Positions 1 to 8,767 of a DNA stretch of 64,000 nucleotides are shown piece by piece. How positions within the stretch are numbered: the first letter of the stretch is position 1; every line of letters starts with the position of its first letter. Source of the DNA: Hallella colorans (GTDB lineage Bacteria > Bacteroidota > Bacteroidia > Bacteroidales > Bacteroidaceae); the NCBI RefSeq assembly GCF_003096815.1, contig NZ_QENY01000012.1:1-64000 (forward strand). The letters run 5' to 3'. The notes beneath the pieces were generated by a model. It searched no databases and had not been told where the DNA came from. It saw only the letters and a list, made by a program, of their open reading frames with translations. The translations under genes and the position numbers were made by a program.

Positions 1-452
1 TTTTTTCCAAAATCATTACAAAATACGCTGTAAAACGAGATAATCTCATTATTATAATATATAAGATAGCAGGAGAAAAAAGCAAGTAAGCAACAATATG
101 CTAAGGAAAAAAATTGTAAATATCGGATAATTTTACACCATTCTATTGATCTCATCCCCCTTATTTACTGCGGTTAATATATCTTAAATAGCTGTGAAAA
201 ACATGTACATTTAGCCACCCGATTGTTTATAATTGCGTACCTTTGTCCATATATCGGATGTCCAAACACAACATGGAGACACAAAAAAAAGATTGCAGCC
301 TCAAAAGCCACATGAGAGCGTTTATTTAACAAGCTCTCTAAAATAAATTGTATATACATGGTTAACTCAACCATTAATTACGCATGACATTGCCTAATTG
401 GCTAAAAATGAACATCCAATTCAAGAACACACAAAAACTAATATTCAAGACC
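1..452. other. AT-rich leader region without a recognised gene
   Basis: This stretch holds no gene that I can support. It contains a TACCTTTG box (238-245) that matches the Bacteroidetes -7 consensus and points toward the HAD hydrolase, although about 200 bases would then lie between promoter and start codon. Two short hairpins are visible, one around GAGAGC/GCTCTC near 312-337 and one around TGGTT/AACCA near 359-373. Confidence 0.4.
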
Positions 453-1232
453 ATGAACGTCAAAGCCTTATTTTTCGACATAGACGGCACCCTTGTCAGC
501 TTTAAGACCCACGTCATTCCGCAATCGGCAGTGGATGCTTTACGCAAGGCCAAGAGACACGGTAGCAAAATATTCATATCCACAGGCAGGCCCATGCCTT
601 TTATCATAAACTTGAAACAAATCGAAGACTTGATAGACGGTTATATCACCACCAATGGCGCACTGTGCATTGTGAATGGTCGTACCATTTGCCGTCACGC
701 TCTTTTGCCAGAAGATGTAAACACCATATTGGCAACATGCCGCGAACTCGACGCTCCGTGCCTTGTGGTGGGCTGCGAACATATCACCGTGCTTTGCCAT
801 AGTCAAATTGTGGACGAAGTACTCTTGGTGGGATTGGGATTGGAAGGCTTTAAGTTTGCAACTCTCAATCGCGTCTTGCAAGAGCCCATCCTACAACTAA
901 CGCCCTTTATCAATGCCGTGCAGGAGGCTGAGCTCATGGGCAAACTCAAGGCGTGCACGTCGGGCAGGTGGACAGAATCGTTCACAGACATTACGCATAT
1001 AAACGCCGACAAAGGCAAAGGGTTAAAGGCTTTGGCCGATCATCTCGGCATTAACATCAAAGATACCATAGCGTTTGGCGATGGCGGCAATGACATTCCC
1101 ATTTTGCGTCAAGCCGGTGTTGGCGTGGCCATGGGCAACGCTGCGGAAAACGTGAAACAAAATGCCGACTATGTAACCACTCACGTGGATGAGGATGGCA
1201 TTAAAAAAGCCATGGAAAAAATTTGGCACTAA
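453..1232 (+). CDS. Cof-type HAD-superfamily phosphatase
   Basis: Predicted 259-residue cytoplasmic sugar-phosphate or nucleotide phosphatase of the Cof/IIB branch of the HAD superfamily. Motif I is FFDIDGT at residues 7-13 (Asp9 nucleophile, Asp11 acid/base). Motif II is ISTGRP near 42-47. Lys lies in the KGKGLKAL stretch, and motif III/IV GDGGND follows near 210, with the usual VGVAMGNA after it. The reading frame is open further upstream, but the ATG at 453 is chosen because the family normally begins a few residues before the first Asp motif. It stands alone and is followed by a strong hairpin terminator. The exact substrate cannot be told from sequence; members of this family are promiscuous. 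Confidence 0.9.
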   Translation: MNVKALFFDIDGTLVSFKTHVIPQSAVDALRKAKRHGSKIFISTGRPMPFIINLKQIEDLIDGYITTNGALCIVNGRTICRHALLPEDVNTILATCRELDAPCLVVGCEHITVLCHSQIVDEVLLVGLGLEGFKFATLNRVLQEPILQLTPFINAVQEAELMGKLKACTSGRWTESFTDITHINADKGKGLKALADHLGINIKDTIAFGDGGNDIPILRQAGVGVAMGNAAENVKQNADYVTTHVDEDGIKKAMEKIWH

Positions 1233-1280
1233 TTTTTCTTTGGAAGAAAAATTAGGATAATATTTGACAAAAGCTCTGAA

Positions 1281-1345
1281 ATGCTTCGCTTATTTGGGAG
1301 CGAGCTACTCTTTCCTCGCAAATAAGCGAAGCATTAGAGTTTTTT
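1281..1345 (+). terminator. Long-stem terminator after the HAD phosphatase gene
   Basis: A perfect 16-bp inverted repeat (1281-1296 against 1319-1334) encloses a 22-base loop and is followed by six T residues. The stem can be extended by AGAG/CTCT pairing beyond a small mismatch. The opposite strand also ends in a short T run, so it may stop transcription from both sides. Confidence 0.75.
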
Positions 1346-1409
1346 GCATACGACAGTAAGCCAAATAGTTATACTCTCAAATTTGTAAATAAACAAAAAT
1401 AGTTTTCTT

Positions 1410-1545
1410 ACACAATTGCCATTAGGCCCTAATCAGAGCATGATTAGTATCTCATCACAATGCGAACAGCCTCTAAACACGACGTCATTGAGCCTTTGAC
1501 GCAATGCCATTGGGTATTAATCGCAAAAAACACTCCATAAAAGCG
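1410..1545. repeat. Degenerate intergenic element (copy 1)
   Basis: This stretch contains CATTAGGCCCTAATC and GGGTATTAATCGC, which recur in altered form near 53880-54015 and, less clearly, near 21290, 34740 and 35820. It has no coding potential that I can see. It looks like one member of a dispersed, decayed intergenic repeat family. Confidence 0.4.
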
Positions 1546-1650
1546 TCTCTCCATCGCATGATCCAAGGTGTAAACATCATAAAAATTCCTCTAAAACACA
1601 TAGTTGGGACATTGTGTTTTTCGTGATATTTTTTGACTAATTGGTGAATA

Positions 1651-1990
1651 CTAATTAAGTCCTAAGCATTTTTTTGCAGCAATCTGAACGCAAGTTAGGG
1701 CATAGTCAACGGAAAATTGCGCAGAGCCTTTCATATCACCCCACTTCGCCCCGAAATAATAAAATGTAAAATTGCCAGCATATTTCAATCCAAACAAGAA
1801 ATCCGAATTGGCATAATAACATTCAAGTAAGAATGTCCGTGAGCTTTACATTGGGCTCTTTGGCGGACGACTTCTAACGTTTTAGCCATATCCGAGCATA
1901 AAAATGCAGCGTAAGATTCCATATATGTATTTCCGCATAGATCGCGAAACATATCCATACCATGACCTATCGTGCCACAACACGCCAGCA
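1651..1990 (-). pseudogene. Possible frameshifted gene remnant downstream of the histidine kinase
   Basis: On the minus strand two consecutive reading frames look protein-like but are not joined. One, ending at 1785, reads through MESYAAFLCSDMAKTLEVV. The next, ending at the stop at 1651-1653, reads through FLFGLKYAGNFTFYYFGAKW. A single frameshift near 1830 would join them into about 100 residues. I do not recognise the family. It could also be chance, since the composition is not far from background. Confidence 0.3.
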
Positions 1991-1998
1991 ATGCCCGT

Positions 1999-3468
1999 CT
2001 AAAGCATGGCCAACCCCTTGCCATCAATTCTGTTATCTTGGTTTTCTGAAATTCTAAGGTCAGTGGAGAGGCTGAACGTGAAAACCAGTCCACCATCTGG
2101 ATTGGTGTTGGCCTTGATGCTGCCTTGGTGCAGCAATACGGCGTTTTTCACTATGGCCAACCCGAGACCGGTGCCTCCCATCTTTCTACTTCGTCCCTTG
2201 TCCACTCGATAAAAACGCTCAAAAATTCTTGGCAGATGTTCCACCGACACTCCAACTCCATTATCACTGAACATAAATTTCCATTTTTCAGAATCTTTTT
2301 CGGCTTTCAGAGTGATGGTCGTTCCTTGGCCAGCATACGATATAGAATTGTCTGTAAGATTTCTGAATATACTGTATATCAAAGACTTGCTGCCAACTAT
2401 TTTCAGTTCTTTGGGCAACAGATTTTCAAACGTCATGTTGCGTTCCTCCAATTGCAAGGATGTTTCCTTCTGGATATTATGTACCAACTCCACAATATCG
2501 ACTACATCAAACTGTTGCAAGTCTGGTGCATCCTCCATACGGTTGAGGGTGGATATATCCTGCAGAAGCGAAGACAAGCGGGCGCTCTGAGCATAACAAC
2601 GCTCCAAGAACTGTTGTTTCATGGTGTCTTCAATCCTTGGATTATCAATAATGGTCTCTAAGTAACCTTGAATACTGGCCACCGGGGTTTTCAATTCGTG
2701 CGCTATATTTTGGGTAAGTTCTCGCTTGAGCTTGCTTTGTTCGCGTCGAGTGGTCTGTAGTCTTTTATAAAGTTTGATAATTTTTTCGGCTATCTCGCCC
2801 AATTCGTCAGCCGGAAAAGCGGCAAGATCCTCAGTTTCCAAGCTCTCGTTATGGTCTGCGCGGGCAGCAAAAATCTTTAGTTTAGTAATGTTGGTTCCCA
2901 AGCGATTAACAAATCGGTAGAGCACCAAGGTTAGCACCGTAAAGGCAATGAGGGCAAACCATATAAAATGCTGGTCGGCCTCGAGAATATTAACCAAAGT
3001 ATGGTTGTAAGGCAAAGCCGTGCGAATGAAAAGGCTGTCTTGGGGGAAATAAGTGGCCGAATAAAAAAAATCTTGACCTACTGTCTCGCTGTTTCTCTCC
3101 ACCGTGGAGCCCCATCCCTTCTTTCGGGCTTCAACTATTTCTGGTCTATCTTTATGGTTGGGTAAAGATTTGTATTTTTTTCTGACATTATCGTATATCA
3201 CCTTTCCTGTGTGATCAAGAAGTGTCAACCTTAAATTCTCTATGCCGCTGTTTTTTATATAATTGGTCAATGACTTATCATTGATACCACCCATATAGCC
3301 TAAAGACTGGTTTAATTGATGGTTGAAATTTTGTAGTCGCGTTTCCAAGAGCATTATCTTGTAGTGTCTCTCACGGTTCCATTGAAAAACGATGAATGAA
3401 ACCGCAAACATGAGAAACACCATCACGACACTAATATACAGCCTCTGCCCAACCGAAAACGACTTCAT
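1999..3468 (-). CDS. Sensor histidine kinase, PhoR-like
   Basis: Membrane histidine kinase of 489 residues, within the usual range. There is a first membrane segment at about 11-29, a periplasmic sensor region at 30-168 and a second membrane segment at 168-188. A linker leads to a HisKA dimerisation domain with the phospho-accepting His257 in NIAHELKTP. The catalytic domain shows an N box (NLTDNSISYA), a G1 box (DNGVGV) and a G2 box (GGTGLGLAI). Its start overlaps the stop of the response regulator gene by one base (TAATG), so the two are translationally coupled. The neighbouring phosphate porin, ppk and ppx genes make phosphate sensing the best guess, but no sequence feature proves the stimulus. 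Confidence 0.9.
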   Translation of the reverse strand: MKSFSVGQRLYISVVMVFLMFAVSFIVFQWNRERHYKIMLLETRLQNFNHQLNQSLGYMGGINDKSLTNYIKNSGIENLRLTLLDHTGKVIYDNVRKKYKSLPNHKDRPEIVEARKKGWGSTVERNSETVGQDFFYSATYFPQDSLFIRTALPYNHTLVNILEADQHFIWFALIAFTVLTLVLYRFVNRLGTNITKLKIFAARADHNESLETEDLAAFPADELGEIAEKIIKLYKRLQTTRREQSKLKRELTQNIAHELKTPVASIQGYLETIIDNPRIEDTMKQQFLERCYAQSARLSSLLQDISTLNRMEDAPDLQQFDVVDIVELVHNIQKETSLQLEERNMTFENLLPKELKIVGSKSLIYSIFRNLTDNSISYAGQGTTITLKAEKDSEKWKFMFSDNGVGVSVEHLPRIFERFYRVDKGRSRKMGGTGLGLAIVKNAVLLHQGSIKANTNPDGGLVFTFSLSTDLRISENQDNRIDGKGLAML

Positions 3469-4163
3469 TATGCATCAAAATAATATCCAAATCCTAATCG
3501 GGTGACAATACATTTAGAAAATCGTCCTATCTTCTTTCTCAGCCGAGTGATATTCACATCAACGGTCCTATCGAGCACCAATACGTCCTTGGGCCATATT
3601 CTGTCGATGAGTTCCTGACGAGAGAAAACACGTCCTTTCTCATTCAGCAAGAACCTGAGGAGCTCAAATTCGGTTTTAGTGAACGCGACAGGTTCACCAT
3701 CTACCGTCACGGTTTTTTTGTCTAAGTTCATCTCCAGACCTTGATAGCGCAATACTGTGGGCTGTGGCCGTTCTCTCTCGTCAGTTCGCCTGATGACAGC
3801 TCGCACCCTGACAAGCACCTCGCGAATGGAAAACGGCTTAGAGATATAGTCATCAGCACCAAGATTGAAGCCCGTTATGGTGTCGTTCTCCGTGTCACGG
3901 GCGGTTAGGAATATAATGGGTATGTCGGCCGTCTTTGGGTCGACTTTAAGCTGTTTGGCCAATGAAAATCCAGACATGCCTTCCATCATCACATCCAATA
4001 ACAATAAATCGAACGATGGGATGTCTAACGTTAGCGCTTCCTCTGCCGAGTTGGCAGTCTCGACACGATAACCTTCTGTCTCCAAATTAAACTTTAGGAT
4101 CTCGCAGAGATCCATTTCGTCATCAACCACAAGGATACCATACTTCTTATTTTCTGCTGACAT
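3468..4163 (-). CDS. OmpR/PhoB-family response regulator
   Basis: DNA-binding response regulator of 231 residues, typical for the family. The receiver domain (1-125) carries the acidic pocket VVDDE near 12-16, phosphorylation site Asp57 in LLLDVMMEG and the conserved Lys in SKPF near 110. A winged-helix trans_reg_C domain follows (about 140-231), with the recognition-helix region RTVDVNITRLRKKIG. It is transcribed first in a two-gene unit with the histidine kinase; a TATTTTTG box at 4192-4185 could be its promoter. It is a plausible PhoB counterpart and the candidate reader of the TGTAAC direct repeats found elsewhere in this window; that link is inference. Confidence 0.92.
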   Translation of the reverse strand: MSAENKKYGILVVDDEMDLCEILKFNLETEGYRVETANSAEEALTLDIPSFDLLLLDVMMEGMSGFSLAKQLKVDPKTADIPIIFLTARDTENDTITGFNLGADDYISKPFSIREVLVRVRAVIRRTDERERPQPTVLRYQGLEMNLDKKTVTVDGEPVAFTKTEFELLRFLLNEKGRVFSRQELIDRIWPKDVLVLDRTVDVNITRLRKKIGRFSKCIVTRLGFGYYFDA

Positions 4164-4261
4164 AGTGTCTTCGTATTAGTATTGCAAAAATAATACATTT
4201 ATCTTGTAACATCCGTTTCAAAGTATTAAGATTTTGTTAAAAATACGCAAGTCGTCTCATT

Positions 4262-5293
4262 TTAAAAGTGTGTCATAAACTCAACCACGATTTTATCACG
4301 TTCTGATGTCTTAGGTATACCATCATGGCGATAAAAATACTTCTCATAGTTAATGCGTATATCAGACACAAAAGGGGTTCCTAAACTCAGAGTCACACCA
4401 CCCGTGAGACGATGGCGTTGGTAATCATTGGTGACAAGTTTGCCTGTTTGGTTAAGTGCACCATCAAGGTATCGGCGACCGTCACTGTGATCAGTCATAA
4501 AGTCGTAACGCAACAATGGTGACACTTTCCGGATGAAACTCTTTCTGTTTTTTACAGGGATATCATAATTAACAAAGGCGTCTACCGCATGCACATCTTT
4601 ATAAGCGTCATGTTCATACGTTTTATAGAGATATTCCACCTCGGCCAAAAAATTGCGATAATGACCTGTGAGACCCACGTCGTACATCACAACTGTGAAA
4701 TGATCAGGAACAATTTTTTGAACACTTGCGGTGAGATCAATGTTGAATGGGAAGAAAAACTGAGCTTTTGCAGAATAGTTAATACCCTTGGTCCAAAAGT
4801 CGCGCTGATGCGTAAGACCCGAGCCATTGAAAATTCCAGCTTGCAGCCTGATGGGGAAACCCACATGAACATCGTAGCCCACCATAGCACCCACATCTCG
4901 CACATTGCCCACCTGTTTAGCTATGAAGCTGCGATTAGCAAAATATTGCTGGTGCGGCGAGCGGTGTGCGTCTATGGTAAACGGCACGCGCATCTGTCCA
5001 ATGGTGAAATCGAAGTATTGCCACGGTTGCAATCGGGTATAGGCATCAAGCATCTTGATAACGCCCTTGTCACACAGATCTATCTCTGCCTTATACTCTA
5101 CCTTTGGCGTTACGTTGCCATGAACACTCACACGAGCCGTTCTCACTTGGAAACGGGCTTCGTTTTCCTTAGTTTGATACTCGTATTTTCCTCTGAGCGT
5201 TCCACTGATTGCAGGCGCATAATTCTCTCTCTCCTGTGCCCAGACACCCGAAGCTATGCACATGAATATTGCTAACAGGTTTATTTTCTTCAT
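4262..5293 (-). CDS. Phosphate-selective porin O/P-like outer-membrane protein
   Basis: Outer-membrane beta-barrel of 343 residues with a signal peptide (about 1-19, ending GVWAQ). The alternating-strand pattern resembles the OprO/OprP family: an early TARVSVHGNVTPKVEYKAEID segment, GQMRVPFT near residue 105, and a C-terminal aromatic residue in VEFMTHF, as needed for barrel insertion. Family members form pores for phosphate or polyphosphate. It lies just upstream of the PhoB/PhoR-like pair on the same strand and divergently from the polyphosphate gene set, which supports a phosphate role. A TATCTTTG box (5364-5357) lies upstream; only weak TGTAAC-like sites precede it. Selectivity cannot be judged from sequence. 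Confidence 0.75.
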   Translation of the reverse strand: MKKINLLAIFMCIASGVWAQERENYAPAISGTLRGKYEYQTKENEARFQVRTARVSVHGNVTPKVEYKAEIDLCDKGVIKMLDAYTRLQPWQYFDFTIGQMRVPFTIDAHRSPHQQYFANRSFIAKQVGNVRDVGAMVGYDVHVGFPIRLQAGIFNGSGLTHQRDFWTKGINYSAKAQFFFPFNIDLTASVQKIVPDHFTVVMYDVGLTGHYRNFLAEVEYLYKTYEHDAYKDVHAVDAFVNYDIPVKNRKSFIRKVSPLLRYDFMTDHSDGRRYLDGALNQTGKLVTNDYQRHRLTGGVTLSLGTPFVSDIRINYEKYFYRHDGIPKTSERDKIVVEFMTHF

Positions 5294-5422
5294 ATTGCGT
5301 TATTATTATCATCCATTACGCATATTATGCATGACTTGGTTATGAAATTTATGTTGCAAAGATATCCGTTTTGTGTTGAATCGTTATGTCATTCACTTTA
5401 TAATTTTATGACGACATACATT

Positions 5423-5491
5423 TGTAACACATTATTAATACAAGTGTAACATATATGTTTGACTCTTTGCATCAGAATATTACTAACTTTG
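5423..5491 (+). promoter_or_regulatory. Pho-box-like repeats and promoter of the LRR-ppk-ppx unit
   Basis: TGTAAC occurs at 5423 and 5445, exactly two 11-bp steps apart, and TGTTTG sits one step further at 5456. A TAACTTTG -7 box follows at 5484-5491. The last repeat (TGCATC at 5468, 10 bp before the -7 box) is degenerate and one base out of phase, so this is the weakest member of the set. Confidence 0.5.
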
Positions 5492-5515
5492 CAAATAACA
5501 TCATACAAAGCGCCT

Positions 5516-6529
5516 ATGAATAAGAAAGAAATTCTTGAAAAGATTGAGAAGCTGGCAAAAAAAGGGTCAAAATTTGAGAGTCTGATGCTTACACGAGCCT
5601 TACAGAGACTTGACACAGAAGACTTTGTTAACGACGACATGTTTTTTTACACCGCTGATAAGAAACGACTCATCTACGTATTGGGAGATGAGACAGAGGT
5701 TGATATACCCGAAGGGGTGGAGATCATCGGTGAATTGGCAGTGGCAAACAAGAAAAACCTGCGTCAAGTGAGGCTGCCAAATACGTTGCAAAAAATAGAG
5801 CGAGACGCATTTTCAGATTGTGATAGACTAAAAAGTATTGATTTCCCAGAATCTCTCGAAGAAATAGATGCATACGCCTTTGGCGATTGTGATGGCTTGA
5901 AACGCGTGTACTTCGCGAAAGTGCCCAAGCATCTTAGTCACAAAGCCTTTGCCGAGTGTGAGCAACTACACGAGATTTCAGTTCCATCTAATGATGTGAA
6001 ATCTATCCGCAAGTCATTACATATGCTTGACGGCGATACCGATTTTATAGTGGTAGGGCGTGAAAGCACATCTCAAGGAGAAAAAAAGAAAAACAACAAA
6101 GACGCGAAAAAAGCAAAGGAAACCAAGGAGAACAAAGACAAGACAGTTGAAAACGTCAATATAAAAAAAGAAAAAACAAAGAAAAAAGACAAAGACAAAA
6201 ATAAAGGGAAGGATGCCAAAATGAACAAAGAAACGAAGCCTACATGTAAAACTGATAATGAGAAATGCTGCGACAAAAATTTAGAAAAAGACAGAATGCA
6301 GCAAAACGACAAGCAAAATAAGGACCTCAATATGCACTGCGAGAATGAGAAAAAAGAAAAACTGCCCGAAGAAGTTTTGGCTAAAGCCATGACCACCGAA
6401 GCAGACAGAGAGCCCAAGCAAGTGCCAGAAAGCCCGAATATGAAATCGGCTGAAGAGGCACCAGCTCCCAAAAACTTCGAAGAAGCAACCAAGACAGAGA
6501 CTGAAAAAAACAGCAACGATTTGCAATAA
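5516..6529 (+). CDS. Leucine-rich-repeat protein with lysine-rich tail, in the polyphosphate operon
   Basis: Protein of 337 residues with no signal peptide, so probably cytoplasmic. Residues 60-160 form about three BspA/LRR_5-type repeats (patterns such as LQKIERDAFSDCDRLKSI and LEEIDAYAFGDCDGLKRV). From about residue 185 the protein becomes an extremely charged, low-complexity tail: roughly 24 lysines in 58 residues, then a glutamate/proline-rich end. The ATG at 5516 is chosen because it starts the conserved amphipathic helix and lies 25 bp after the TAACTTTG box. It is followed closely by ppk1 and ppx and is probably co-transcribed. A role in binding polyphosphate through the Lys tail is attractive but unproven. 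LRR_5 domains usually mediate protein binding. Confidence 0.75.
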   Translation: MNKKEILEKIEKLAKKGSKFESLMLTRALQRLDTEDFVNDDMFFYTADKKRLIYVLGDETEVDIPEGVEIIGELAVANKKNLRQVRLPNTLQKIERDAFSDCDRLKSIDFPESLEEIDAYAFGDCDGLKRVYFAKVPKHLSHKAFAECEQLHEISVPSNDVKSIRKSLHMLDGDTDFIVVGRESTSQGEKKKNNKDAKKAKETKENKDKTVENVNIKKEKTKKKDKDKNKGKDAKMNKETKPTCKTDNEKCCDKNLEKDRMQQNDKQNKDLNMHCENEKKEKLPEEVLAKAMTTEADREPKQVPESPNMKSAEEAPAPKNFEEATKTETEKNSNDLQ

Positions 6530-6597
6530 TAACAAGTTAAACATCAGAAAGGGGCGTGGCAACAGAAGGCTACACCCCTTTCGCACATTTTAGAAAA

Positions 6598-8646
6598 ATG
6601 GCTATGGCAAACAAGTTGAAGGACATGTATGTGGAGAGAGACATCAGTTGGATGTATTTCAACTATCGCATCTTACAGGAAGCAGAGAAAGAATATGTAC
6701 CACTGTTGGAGCGATTGTCTTTTCTCGGCATCTATTCCAATAACCTCGATGAGTTTTTTCGGGTACGCATGGCATCGCTAAACCGCATTTTGGAAAGTGC
6801 CGACATCACAAAAAAAATGCGACAAGAAGTTAAGCGCACCATCAAAACCATTAACCAACTCAACGAGCAATTTAACAAAGAATACTTGGCAGCGACGCAA
6901 AATGTGTTCAAAGAGCTGGAGCTGCACAACATCAGATTGCTCGATGAGACATCTCTCAACGAGGTGCAAAAAGTGTGGTTGCGTGAGTTTTTCTATGACA
7001 AATTGAATGGTTCCACCAATCCTATTTGGCTCAACATGCTGAAAGACTTTAACACTCTGGAAGACAACCGTATCTATTTGCTGGTAGAAAAAACAGAGGA
7101 TGGTGACAAAAAACCTAAGTATGCCATCATCAAGGTGCCCGACAAGATCTATAGTCGTTTTATCAAAATACCCAATTCGGATGGTTTTGACAACATCATG
7201 TACTTGGATGACGTCATTCGTTATTGCCTGCCACTCATCTTCAACGGTTTCCCAAAAAGCCATTATAGCGCTTACAGTTTTAAGTTTACGAAAGATGCAG
7301 AGATGGACGTAGACTACGATTCAGACTATGGTGCCATGGAGCGCATTGCCCTTGGGGTCAACAGCAGGAAACATGGCGAGCCCATTCGCGTGATCTACGA
7401 CCGTTCCATGCCACACGACATGCAAAAAACTATTATGAGTAAGCTCAAGGTAAGAGAACTCGACACCACGCTCGGCAGCGAACGATACCAGAACCATAAA
7501 GACCTGATGAGCTTTCCAGACTGTGGGCACGCCGATCTGAAATATCCCAAATGGAAACAGATACTGAAACCAGAATTTGTCTCTGTGGAAAGTGTGCTCG
7601 ACCTCATTCGAGAGAAAGACCGTTTTTTGCACGTCCCTTATCACAGCTTTAACGGCTACATACGTGTATTGAGAGAGGCTGCCCTGAAGCCTGAGGTAAA
7701 AGAGATCAAAACCACGCTATATCGTTTGGCCAAAGACTCCAAAGTGGTGGAGGCTCTCATTTGCGCCGCTCGCAATGGCAAAAAAGTAACGGCAGTCGTG
7801 GAGCTTTTAGCTCGTTTTGACGAGGAAAGCAACATCAGGTGGAGCAAACGCATGCAAGAAGAGGGCGTGAACGTTATTTTTGGAGTAGAGGGTTTGAAAA
7901 TACACTCGAAACTACTTTATATCAAAGACAAGAAAGGCGACATCGCATGCATCGGAACTGGCAATTTTCACGAAGGCAATGCCAAGAGTTATACCGACTA
8001 TATGGTAATGACTTCACGTCCATCTGTGGTGTCTGAGGTGGCCAAAGTGTTCCAGTTTATCGACCGCCCCTTCCAACAAGTGCGGTTCAACCAGTTATTG
8101 GTTTCACCCAATGCCATGAAGCGACGCATACTGCGCATGCTCGATAATGAAATCAAAAACGCCAAAGAGGGAAACGAGGCATGGCTTAAAATGAAAATAA
8201 ACCACATTACAGACCGAGACGTTGTGGCCAAACTATACGAAGCCTCGAAAGCGGGTGTGAAGATAGACATTGTCATCAGGGGCAATTGTTCACTCATCAC
8301 GGGAGTCCCAGGAATATCAGATAACATCAAAGCCGTAGGCATAATAGACCGCTATTTGGAACATAGCCGCATTCTCATATTCTGCAATGGCGGTCGCAAC
8401 AAATATTATATAGGCTCGGCCGACTGGATGCCTCGCAACCTATTGAGTCGTATCGAGGTGATGGCACCTGTCTATGACGAAACTATCAAAGCAGACCTCA
8501 TGCGAACAATCGAATTGGGATTGAACGATACCGCTAACGGAAGAATCGTTGATGGACATGGAGAAAACAAGTTTCAACAAGGGGCATACAGAAGAAGTCA
8601 AGAAGAACTGTACAACCTATACGAGCAAGAGGCTGGGAAAGCATAG
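6598..8646 (+). CDS. ppk1: Polyphosphate kinase 1
   Basis: Makes polyphosphate reversibly from ATP. From the ATG at 6598 it is 682 residues, matching the family's usual 680-720. The frame also opens with a GTG at 6556, but the conserved N-terminal domain begins at YVERDISWMYFNYRIL, so the later start is preferred. The N domain (RDISW, NNLDEFFRVRM) is followed by the head domain and two phospholipase D-like C domains. The catalytic His436 lies in GLKIHSKLLYI and the second conserved His589 in YLEHSRILIF, matching the spacing of the E. coli enzyme. It sits between the lysine-rich LRR gene and ppx. Confidence 0.96.
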   Translation: MAMANKLKDMYVERDISWMYFNYRILQEAEKEYVPLLERLSFLGIYSNNLDEFFRVRMASLNRILESADITKKMRQEVKRTIKTINQLNEQFNKEYLAATQNVFKELELHNIRLLDETSLNEVQKVWLREFFYDKLNGSTNPIWLNMLKDFNTLEDNRIYLLVEKTEDGDKKPKYAIIKVPDKIYSRFIKIPNSDGFDNIMYLDDVIRYCLPLIFNGFPKSHYSAYSFKFTKDAEMDVDYDSDYGAMERIALGVNSRKHGEPIRVIYDRSMPHDMQKTIMSKLKVRELDTTLGSERYQNHKDLMSFPDCGHADLKYPKWKQILKPEFVSVESVLDLIREKDRFLHVPYHSFNGYIRVLREAALKPEVKEIKTTLYRLAKDSKVVEALICAARNGKKVTAVVELLARFDEESNIRWSKRMQEEGVNVIFGVEGLKIHSKLLYIKDKKGDIACIGTGNFHEGNAKSYTDYMVMTSRPSVVSEVAKVFQFIDRPFQQVRFNQLLVSPNAMKRRILRMLDNEIKNAKEGNEAWLKMKINHITDRDVVAKLYEASKAGVKIDIVIRGNCSLITGVPGISDNIKAVGIIDRYLEHSRILIFCNGGRNKYYIGSADWMPRNLLSRIEVMAPVYDETIKADLMRTIELGLNDTANGRIVDGHGENKFQQGAYRRSQEELYNLYEQEAGKA

Positions 8647-8767
8647 CCAAATGGTGTGCAGAAAATATCTACATGCCACATGCCATAACACCAACACCAC
8701 ATGCGGACAGAATGAATGTGGACATAGACTATAGACCAACAATTGCTTATATAAATACTTATAATTA

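Noticed and set aside
5294..5422. Pho-box-like repeats for the porin gene on the minus strand
   Set aside because: Hexamers on the 11-bp lattice upstream of its TATCTTTG box (TTCAAC, TGACAT) match TGTAAC poorly, so they are not listed as a site.
6073..6516. Minus-strand open frame of 147 codons rich in Ser and Phe opposite the Lys-rich tail
   Set aside because: Its composition is simply the complement of the A-rich lysine codons of the real gene.
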